Source of the DNA: Candidatus Spyradenecus faecavium
GTDB taxonomy: Bacteria > Verrucomicrobiota > Kiritimatiellia > RFP12 > DVOR01
Length of the DNA: 5,254 bases
Reading direction: 5' to 3'
NCBI GenBank assembly: GCA_018713405.1
Contig: DVOR01000132.1
Span: 1-5,254 of the forward strand
Shown here: piece after piece, positions 1-5,254 of the stretch
How the letters are laid out: every line of letters starts with the position of its first letter
Position numbering within the stretch: position 1 is the first letter of the stretch
Made by a program: the position numbers and the translations under genes
Notes under the pieces: model-generated
What the model was told of the DNA's origin: nothing
The model's input: only the letters and a program-made list of their open reading frames with translations
Databases searched by the model: none

Positions 1-38
1 GGGGCGCCCGACTGTTTTAAGGAGGGCCTAGCCCCGGC

Positions 39-3000
39 TCAGGGGCGGACCTGGATGTCGATGGCGGAGGCCTCGGAGCGGACCTCGTAGCGGTACTCAG
101 GCTGCTCGTAGACGTTGACGGACTGGTGGCCGGTGACAAAGGTGTTCCGCTCAATGTACCCCGTCTCGCCGAAGAGCACCCGCTCCAGCTCGTCGGCGGA
201 GCGGCGGGCGACGTCGGCGGGGTCGGTCTGGTTGATGTACAGCTTGAGCTCCTCGATGCGCTCGAGCAGGCCGACGTTCTCGGTGTCGTCGTCCGGGATG
301 AGGAGAACGAGGGCGTCGCGGGCGCGGCTGATGGAGACGTTGACGATGTTGCGCTTGTTGAGGAACATCTGCTTGCTTGCGCTGATGGAGGGCGGCGGGT
401 TGAAGAGCGCCAGAAGGATGTCGCACTCGTCGCCCTGGAACCCATGGACCGTGCCGACCTGCACCTCCACGCCGGGGCGCCTGGGCAGCCGCTCGACGAG
501 TTTCTTGACGAGGTCGGCCTGGATGCGGTAGGGCGAGATGAGGCCGATGCGGCACGGCGCCTCCGGTGAGAGGCCCGGATTGGCGGCGGAGACGTCCTCG
601 ACGAGGGCGCGGATGGCCTCGAAGGCGAAGAGCGCCGAATAGACGTGGTAGCACGAGCCCCCGCCGAGGCGCTTGGGCCGGAAGATGCTCTCGTAACGGC
701 TGACGGGGAACTTCACCACGTTGAGGGGCCTGAGCCAATCGAAGCGCCCCAGCGCGAGCGGGCAGCGGTCCTCGGCCGTGCGGGCGTGCTGCAGGCACCC
801 GCCATACGCGAACTTGCTGAAGAGCGTGCCGATGGCGGGGAGGCTGCGGTACTGGGTGAAGAGGCGCTCGATGGGGTAATTCTTGGGCGAGGTCGTGGGA
901 TTGGCGAAGTCCGTGAGCCCGACGAGGGTGAAGGCGTTCTGGTCCTTCCACTGCTCGATGGCGGCCGTGGGCTCAATCTGGTTGGGGTCGCCGGCGATGA
1001 TGAAGTGCGGGTTGCCCCGCGCGCCGTGGAGGAGGTGGAGGATGGCGTAGAGGGGAATCATAGACGCCTCGTCGACCACGATAAGGTCCCACGGGGTGGT
1101 CCGCAGGTCATGGCGCGCGCCGGTGCCGCTGTCGATGAAGAAGTCGTAGGGGAAGCGGGCGATGGTCGTCACCACGACGGCGCGGTCGCCCAGGTGCAGG
1201 GCGCGGGTCTGGAAGATGTCGGAGCCCTCGATGACCTTGTCGCCGGTGGCGCCGAAGCGGGTCAGCCACGCCTTGTGCCCCTCGGGGTCGCACGCCATGA
1301 CGCGGCGGGTGAGCACGTCCGCGGCCTTGTTGGTCGGGGCGAGGACGAGCACCCGGCAGGGATGCTCCATCGCCGGGACAAGCCGATCCCGCGCCAGGAC
1401 GGTGGTCTTGCCGGTGCCAGGAGGCCCAAAGACGAACTCGATCCGGTCGGCGTCTGGCAGGTTGTCGCGCAGGTTGAAGTCGTCCGAGAGCTTGAGATCC
1501 TCGAAGGCCGTCCGCAGGGCCTCGAGCAGGAAGGCGGGGCTCTTCACCTTGATGACCGCCTCCTTGATCCGCCCCGGGGCAAGCTTCAGGGGGGACTTGT
1601 CGGCGAGCTTGGCGCGCAGGGTGAAGTTCTTGACGCTGACGACGTCGACGGTGATGGAGGTCATGCCGCCTTCCAGGTCGTAGAGGTCCACCCGGAGGTC
1701 GGAGAGCTCCTCGATGTGCCCGGGGATGCGGTCGTTCGGCTGGGAGAGCAGCAGCGTCCGCTCGGTCCCCGGCGCCCACGCCACCTGGGCGAAGGTCAGG
1801 GACAGCTCGCGGCTGCCGGCGCTCTGCTTGTTCTGCTCCTCGATCTCCATCCCGAGCAACGCCCGATACCACGCGCAGGAAAATGCCGGCAACGTCTTGG
1901 CCTGCTCCTGCAGCTCCTGCATACGGGTCAGTTGCTCGATTTCCCTGGAGGCCTTCCGCTCCGCCTCCAGGATTCTCTGGTCGTAGTTCACGGCGCACGG
2001 CGTAAGGTCGTCCTGGTCCGCCTCCTGCGCGACCGGCTCCGAGACCTCCGACGTCGACTCCGACTCCGACTTCGCCTTCGACTGGGCAAGCCGGGCGACG
2101 ACGTCGTTCACGGCCTTGGCGGTGGCCCGCGGCAGGTCGGGCACGGCGGGCACGGCGACCGCGGGGACGGGGTCCGCCGCGGCGGGCGGTTCCGCCTTCT
2201 GGGCCTGACGGCGCCGCTCCTCCTCAAGGAGCCGCGCGGCCAGACGCAGGTCGGCCTCGTCCCTCAAGTTCAGGCTTTGGGCGAGCTTGCCCAGGTCCAG
2301 GCTGGCCCGGCTCTCCTCGGAAAGCCCGCTCTCCTCCGGGAGCGCGATGCCCAGCAGCCCGAGCAGGACCCGGGCCTCGGCGCTGAACACCTCATACCCC
2401 ACGTCAAGGTCGTCCGCGGAGGCAAGCTCCCCGGGCGCGACGAAGTCGCCGTCCCGATCCAGCAGCCACTCCCGCTTGCGCAACATCTTGACGGTGAAGC
2501 CTTCGTAACGCTTGCTCTTCTCCCCGTAATAGCGATAGAAGACCTCCGTGCCCAACGCCTGCTCCATCGCCGCGGCGTCGGCGAAGCCCTCCCGCTTGAT
2601 GAGGTCGAGCAAGGTACGCCACAGGCAGCGCGACCACGCCGTCGCCTGCTCCGCGTCCTCGGACCTGCAAATCCCCGCCACCAAATCCACGCACCCGTCG
2701 ACCCACGCGACGCTCGTGGAGATAAGGGTGCCGGGGAGATTGTAGAGTGTCCTGTCGCCCTGCGTGGGGGCCTGGCTCTGCCGCCGCACGCAGACGGCCT
2801 CATGGACGCCCAGGCGGGTAAGGAAGTTGCGGAACAGCGGCCCCAGGTTCGCGTCCTGAAGATACGGGGCGTAGTCCGCCTCGTACAGGAAATAGGCCTT
2901 GGGCTTGGCCACGAAAAACGCACGAAGCGCCTCCGAGGGGAAATAGATGTTATCCGGCCTGGTCAGGCCGATCGTCCCCGGCTTGTCCACGCGCACGCAG

Positions 3001-4901
3001 GAGAGGATGGGGAACTCCATGAGCTCCCGGATCAACCGGTCCGCCGCCTTGGCGTCGCACCCGCGGAAATAGTCGAAGAAGATTCCGATGTTGTTGCACA
3101 CCTGCTTGGCGGTCAGTCCTTTCCCTCTCTTGTACGCCGGCAGGACGATTTCGTAGATGTAGTCCTCACGGGTAGGCGCCGCGATGCCCAGTTGCCTGAG
3201 CAACGGCGCCACCCGCGGCTCCTTGGCCAACCGCTCGTCCAGGAAGGTGAAGCCGACGGCGATTTCCTTGGTGCGCAGAAACAGGCAATGCTTCCCCTTC
3301 GCGTCAAAGGCCGGGACGGCCTGCTTCTGCTCCGAGAGGAAGAGCGGGCGCGTGCGGGCGAGCTCCGCGCGGTCCTTGTTCTCGCCAAGCCACGCATAGA
3401 AGTCGCACAGCCAATCGATGCGCCGCGACGTGATGAAGTCTTCCTGAATCTCGCGGATCAAGGCCTCCCCCGAGGGACTCCCCGCCACCAACCCATCCAG
3501 ATAGGCGCACAGCGGCTTGTTCGTGCGTTGCACGCCGTCGCGCTCGACGCCGACGAAGACCCACCGCGCCTCCGGCTCCCCCTTCAGCTCCGCCAACGCA
3601 CGGTCGTCGAACAGCTTGGTGAGCGTCTCGTTCGCCCCCCAATAAGCCTGCCACCCAAAGACATACTCGCCGTCCCGCGTGGGCAGCAGGCTCGACGTGC
3701 GCATCCTCTCGCGGATGGCCTCATAGAACGGCCGGAACGAGAGCCGATGCGAGTCGCCCTCCGCCGCGAAGACCCCAGGGTCGACGGGGATGACGTTCAG
3801 CAGCCCATCGTCGATGAGCCGCCGCCTCGCCTTCACCCCGATGTCGCGCAGGCACGGCAACGCGTCCGCCGCCAGCTTGGCCAAGTTCTCGATCTGCCGC
3901 CGGTTGTGCTCCACCACGGGGATGCCCTCGCGGTTGTTCGTCAGCAGGAACGGCGCATGCACGATGAAGCTCAGCCCCGTGTGCACCTGCGTCTGGAAAT
4001 AGCAGAACGCCGGCACGTTCGCCTCCGCGCGCAACCGCCCCTGCCCATCCAGGAAAAAGCCCACCGAGTAATCCAGCCCCATCTCCGTCTTGCGCGAGAA
4101 CCGCCACAGCGACTCCCGCCGCTCCGCGCCATCCACGCGCCGCGTCAGACGCACCAAATCGGCGCGGACCATCTGCTCCCCCTCCACCGGGAAATGGAGC
4201 GACTGCGCCACCTCCTTGCCATAGGCCACGCGCGCCGCCCCGATCGCCACGTCAATGCGCCCGAGGTGCGACAGGAAGAGCAACGGGCGCGCCAGCCCCC
4301 GCAGCTTCTCCCGGATCTCCCGATACGCCCGCTCCCGCGGGCACTCCGGCTTGTCGAACGGGAAGAAGAAGAGCGTCTCCCCCGCCTCACGCCCCGGGAA
4401 ATCCCCCTCCAGCAACACCGGCACGATGAACCGCTCAATACGGAACCGCCACGTGGGCGAATAGATATGCGGCGTCCGTGTGTACTGGAAGACCGCCTTG
4501 AAACCGATGCCGAACTTGCCGATCGCCGGCGAGCCCCCCACCCCATCCGCCGCCTTGCTCGACGCCCCCACGGAGACGATCGCGTTGATGTCCCCCAACC
4601 GCCCCGCCCGCCGATCCGCCCCCTCCGACGCCGGGTCCGATACCGAGAAATCCCGCGGCCCGTCATGCGCGAAGACCAGCCCCTCCTCCCGCAGCTCAAA
4701 CCGCACCCGCGTCGCGCCCGTGTCATCCGCGTTCTGCAACAGCTCATAGACGAAATGCGCCTCATCGGAATAGGTGTCCACCACCCGATCCTGCACCTTC
4801 TCCAACGACGGCTTCTCCAACACCCGCGCGCTCTCCGCGCGGTCCCTGGCCAACGCCTCGAAATAGTCCCGCTCCTGCTGCGTCATCATCCCATTTCCCA
4901 T
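39..4901 (-). CDS. Sacsin-like GHKL ATPase fused to SF1B (Upf1/DNA2-type) helicase, ~1620 aa
   Basis: Likely a cytoplasmic two-motor protein acting on nucleic acid; substrate unknown. Numbering is from the ATG at 4901. Residues about 30-340 form a GHKL ATPase of the sacsin/NO VEIN type: ELLQNADD (53-60, Mg/ATP-binding N57), HDG (79-81), glycine-rich GKFGIGFK (128-135) and LLTNNREGIP (319-328). Residues 345-890 contain degenerate sacsin-like repeats and no catalytic motif I recognise. A Pro/Ala/Val-rich and Ser/Glu hinge (about 890-965) and a charged helix (969-1004) lead to a beta-rich segment (1034-1125). The SF1B helicase follows: Walker A GPPGTGKTT (1159-1167), Ia APTNKAADVL, Ic TTIARF (1245-1250), DEAS (1277-1280), GDPNQ (1304-1308), QYRS (1350-1353), TVHGFQGDE (1484-1492), SISRARDAL (1523-1530). 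A tail with TGHQSVNVY and RYEVRSE (1590-1610) ends it. No frameshift, signal peptide, membrane helix or nuclease motif is visible. The start at 4901 has AAGGAG nine bases upstream; an in-frame ATG at 4919 would add six residues and is the alternative. The domain calls are firm; a defence or surveillance role is inferred. Confidence 0.93.
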   Translation of the reverse strand: MGNGMMTQQERDYFEALARDRAESARVLEKPSLEKVQDRVVDTYSDEAHFVYELLQNADDTGATRVRFELREEGLVFAHDGPRDFSVSDPASEGADRRAGRLGDINAIVSVGASSKAADGVGGSPAIGKFGIGFKAVFQYTRTPHIYSPTWRFRIERFIVPVLLEGDFPGREAGETLFFFPFDKPECPRERAYREIREKLRGLARPLLFLSHLGRIDVAIGAARVAYGKEVAQSLHFPVEGEQMVRADLVRLTRRVDGAERRESLWRFSRKTEMGLDYSVGFFLDGQGRLRAEANVPAFCYFQTQVHTGLSFIVHAPFLLTNNREGIPVVEHNRRQIENLAKLAADALPCLRDIGVKARRRLIDDGLLNVIPVDPGVFAAEGDSHRLSFRPFYEAIRERMRTSSLLPTRDGEYVFGWQAYWGANETLTKLFDDRALAELKGEPEARWVFVGVERDGVQRTNKPLCAYLDGLVAGSPSGEALIREIQEDFITSRRIDWLCDFYAWLGENKDRAELARTRPLFLSEQKQAVPAFDAKGKHCLFLRTKEIAVGFTFLDERLAKEPRVAPLLRQLGIAAPTREDYIYEIVLPAYKRGKGLTAKQVCNNIGIFFDYFRGCDAKAADRLIRELMEFPILSCVRVDKPGTIGLTRPDNIYFPSEALRAFFVAKPKAYFLYEADYAPYLQDANLGPLFRNFLTRLGVHEAVCVRRQSQAPTQGDRTLYNLPGTLISTSVAWVDGCVDLVAGICRSEDAEQATAWSRCLWRTLLDLIKREGFADAAAMEQALGTEVFYRYYGEKSKRYEGFTVKMLRKREWLLDRDGDFVAPGELASADDLDVGYEVFSAEARVLLGLLGIALPEESGLSEESRASLDLGKLAQSLNLRDEADLRLAARLLEEERRRQAQKAEPPAAADPVPAVAVPAVPDLPRATAKAVNDVVARLAQSKAKSESESTSEVSEPVAQEADQDDLTPCAVNYDQRILEAERKASREIEQLTRMQELQEQAKTLPAFSCAWYRALLGMEIEEQNKQSAGSRELSLTFAQVAWAPGTERTLLLSQPNDRIPGHIEELSDLRVDLYDLEGGMTSITVDVVSVKNFTLRAKLADKSPLKLAPGRIKEAVIKVKSPAFLLEALRTAFEDLKLSDDFNLRDNLPDADRIEFVFGPPGTGKTTVLARDRLVPAMEHPCRVLVLAPTNKAADVLTRRVMACDPEGHKAWLTRFGATGDKVIEGSDIFQTRALHLGDRAVVVTTIARFPYDFFIDSGTGARHDLRTTPWDLIVVDEASMIPLYAILHLLHGARGNPHFIIAGDPNQIEPTAAIEQWKDQNAFTLVGLTDFANPTTSPKNYPIERLFTQYRSLPAIGTLFSKFAYGGCLQHARTAEDRCPLALGRFDWLRPLNVVKFPVSRYESIFRPKRLGGGSCYHVYSALFAFEAIRALVEDVSAANPGLSPEAPCRIGLISPYRIQADLVKKLVERLPRRPGVEVQVGTVHGFQGDECDILLALFNPPPSISASKQMFLNKRNIVNVSISRARDALVLLIPDDDTENVGLLERIEELKLYINQTDPADVARRSADELERVLFGETGYIERNTFVTGHQSVNVYEQPEYRYEVRSEASAIDIQVRP
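2050..2082. repeat. Degenerate hexanucleotide repeat inside the hinge of the fusion gene
   Basis: Five tandem six-base units read GACGTC, GACTCC, GACTCC, GACTTC, GCCTTC on the plus strand, ending with a partial GAC. In the coding direction they give alternating Ser-Glu and Lys-Ala-Lys residues (KAKSESESTSE, residues 942-952). Because the unit is a multiple of three, copy-number change would alter hinge length without breaking the frame. Confidence 0.7.
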
Positions 4902-4910
4902 CGCTCTGCA

Positions 4911-4916
4911 CTCCTT
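4911..4916 (-). promoter_or_regulatory. Ribosome binding site AAGGAG that decides the start of the fusion gene
   Basis: AAGGAG on the minus strand is separated by nine bases from the ATG at 4901, close to ideal Shine-Dalgarno geometry. The upstream in-frame ATG (4919) overlaps this motif. It has only GGGAG with an 11-base gap, a poorer arrangement. Two further in-frame ATGs at residues 5 and 6 lack an equally good site. Confidence 0.65.
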
Positions 4917-4937
4917 CATCGATCCTGATTCTCCCTT

Positions 4938-4967
4938 ACACTAACACACCCCACCCCCAAAAAGCAA
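4938..4967 (-). promoter_or_regulatory. Weak sigma-70-like promoter candidate for the fusion gene
   Basis: On the minus strand TTGCTT (4967-4962) and TAGTGT (4943-4938) are 18 bases apart and would place the transcription start near 4931. That start would leave a leader fitting the AAGGAG site and the ATG at 4901. The -35-like box lies inside the T-run of the ppk terminator. Both boxes are poor matches and the intervening DNA is G-rich, so this is only a candidate. Confidence 0.2.
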
Positions 4968-5001
4968 CCCGCCTCCCCCGACAGTGTCGAGGGAAGGTGG
5001 G
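4959..5001 (-). terminator. Rho-independent terminator candidate for the ppk transcript
   Basis: Read on the minus strand, an inverted repeat folds around the loop ACT (4985-4983). The stem pairs CGAC with GTCG, then a T-G wobble, CCC with GGG, T with A beside a one-base bulge, CC with GG, an A/C mismatch, and CCC with GGG. That gives about 14 pairs. TTGCTTTTT (4967-4959) follows the stem directly. It lies 55 bases after the ppk stop and 58 bases before the next start, the expected place for a terminator separating the two genes. The stem is imperfect and the T-run is interrupted, so efficiency is uncertain. Confidence 0.55.
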
Positions 5002-5010
5002 GGCGCAGGG

Positions 5011-5035
5011 GCGAACGCGCCAGTCGCGTCTTCGC
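5011..5035. other. GC-rich bulged hairpin in the ppk 3' region
   Basis: GCGAACGCG (5011-5019) pairs with CGCG plus TTCGC (5025-5028 and 5031-5035), leaving a two-base TC bulge and a five-base loop CCAGT. This is a nine-pair stem starting 21 bases past the ppk stop. No T-run follows on either strand, so it is not a classical intrinsic terminator. It could protect the 3' end of the ppk mRNA or assist termination at the second hairpin downstream. Function is inferred from position only. Confidence 0.35.
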
Positions 5036-5055
5036 GAATGGCGGCGGGGCGCGGG

Positions 5056-5254
5056 TCAGCGGGTGAGCCAGGCGAGGAGGCGGGCGAGGGGGCCGGGGCG
5101 GCGGGCTTCGGGCGGGGGGATGGGATGGGCGTTGAGCTCGGCGTAGCGTTGGCGGAGGGCGTCCTGCGCGGAGAAGGGCTTGTCGCTGGGGGGCGGGAGG
5201 GCGTAGGTGCCGTCGGGCTTCATGCGGCGGGCCTTGGCGTCGTCGGCGCGGAGG
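5056..5254 (-). CDS. ppk: C-terminal end of polyphosphate kinase 1 (partial, 5' end outside window)
   Basis: The last 65 codons are present, ending in TGA at 5058-5056. The first residues, LRADDAKARRMKPDGTY, match the pattern near the PPK1 C terminus (an acidic/Asn stretch, KAR, then PDG-[ST]-Y). They are followed by PFSAQDAL, matching the family's usual 'F-x-S/A-Q-E-x-L' end. PPK1 transfers the terminal phosphate of ATP to polyphosphate; its catalytic histidines lie upstream, outside the window. About 28 residues of proline/arginine-rich tail (from NAHPIPPPEARR to LARLLAWLTR) follow the recognised end, which is longer than I expect for the family. Codons are strongly C-ending (16 of the first 19). 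The family call rests on recall of one short conserved stretch, so it is probable rather than certain. Confidence 0.72.
   Translation of the reverse strand, partial: LRADDAKARRMKPDGTYALPPPSDKPFSAQDALRQRYAELNAHPIPPPEARRPGPLARLLAWLTR

Noticed and set aside
1..38. Possible terminator downstream of the fusion gene, and an AAGGAGG motif on the plus strand at 19-25
   Set aside because: The hairpin (GGGGC-TAG-GCCCT on the minus strand, 35-23) is only about five pairs and has no T-run after it. The plus-strand AAGGAGG has no start codon at a suitable distance and faces into the end of the fusion gene.
39..4901. A nuclease domain (PD-(D/E)xK, HNH or phospholipase D type) or an iron-sulphur/zinc cysteine cluster in the fusion protein
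   Set aside because: I looked for HxK-type, HNH and clustered cysteine patterns, especially in the tail and middle region. The cysteines are scattered, and no catalytic pattern is convincing by eye. A diverged nuclease fold cannot be excluded without profile searches.
4917..4919. Start of the fusion gene at the first in-frame ATG (4919)
   Set aside because: It gives only six more residues (MKECRA) and overlaps the AAGGAG motif that serves the ATG at 4901. It remains possible but is second best.
645..4928. A plus-strand open frame of about 1427 codons lying opposite the fusion gene
   Set aside because: It is exactly in register with the sense codons, so it stays open simply because the sense gene lacks TTA, CTA and TCA codons over that span, as expected at high GC. 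Its translation is rich in Arg, Pro and Gly, has no recognisable domain, and the opposite strand carries intact helicase and ATPase motifs.
1..5254. CRISPR arrays, insertion sequences, tRNA or rRNA genes
   Set aside because: There are no spaced direct repeats, no terminal inverted repeats bracketing a transposase, and no tRNA-like cloverleaf. The window is filled by the two coding regions and a 154-base gap.

Overview
This is a high-GC bacterial window, almost certainly from a chromosome, because the right edge carries the end of a housekeeping-type gene. Phylum cannot be assigned from the sequence. Both genes read on the minus strand, so the biological order runs right to left.

Right edge (5056-5254): the last 65 codons of a gene whose tail matches polyphosphate kinase 1 (PPK1). 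Next comes a 154-base intergenic stretch (4902-5055). It holds a bulged GC-rich hairpin (5011-5035) and a better terminator candidate, an imperfect long stem followed by TTGCTTTTT (4959-5001). A weak promoter candidate and an AAGGAG ribosome binding site lie just before the second gene.

Main body (39-4901): one uninterrupted gene for a protein of about 1620 residues. It joins an N-terminal sacsin-like GHKL (Hsp90/MutL-fold) ATPase domain, about 550 residues of degenerate repeats, a low-complexity hinge with a helical segment, and a complete superfamily 1B (Upf1/DNA2/NAM7-type) helicase. A distinctive beta-rich tail ends the protein. All helicase motifs and the main ATP-binding motifs of the GHKL domain are intact, so it should carry two separate ATPase engines. 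No nuclease, toxin, membrane or signal segment is visible. The first 38 bases, downstream of the stop, hold only a weak hairpin.

The pairing of a GHKL ATPase with a nucleic-acid helicase in one chain, standing alone behind a terminator beside a core gene, suggests a single-gene nucleic-acid surveillance or defence factor. That role is inference. The gene also shows a strong change in synonymous codon use from its 5' end (G-ending codons) to its 3' end (C-ending, like the ppk tail), which may point to a chimeric origin.
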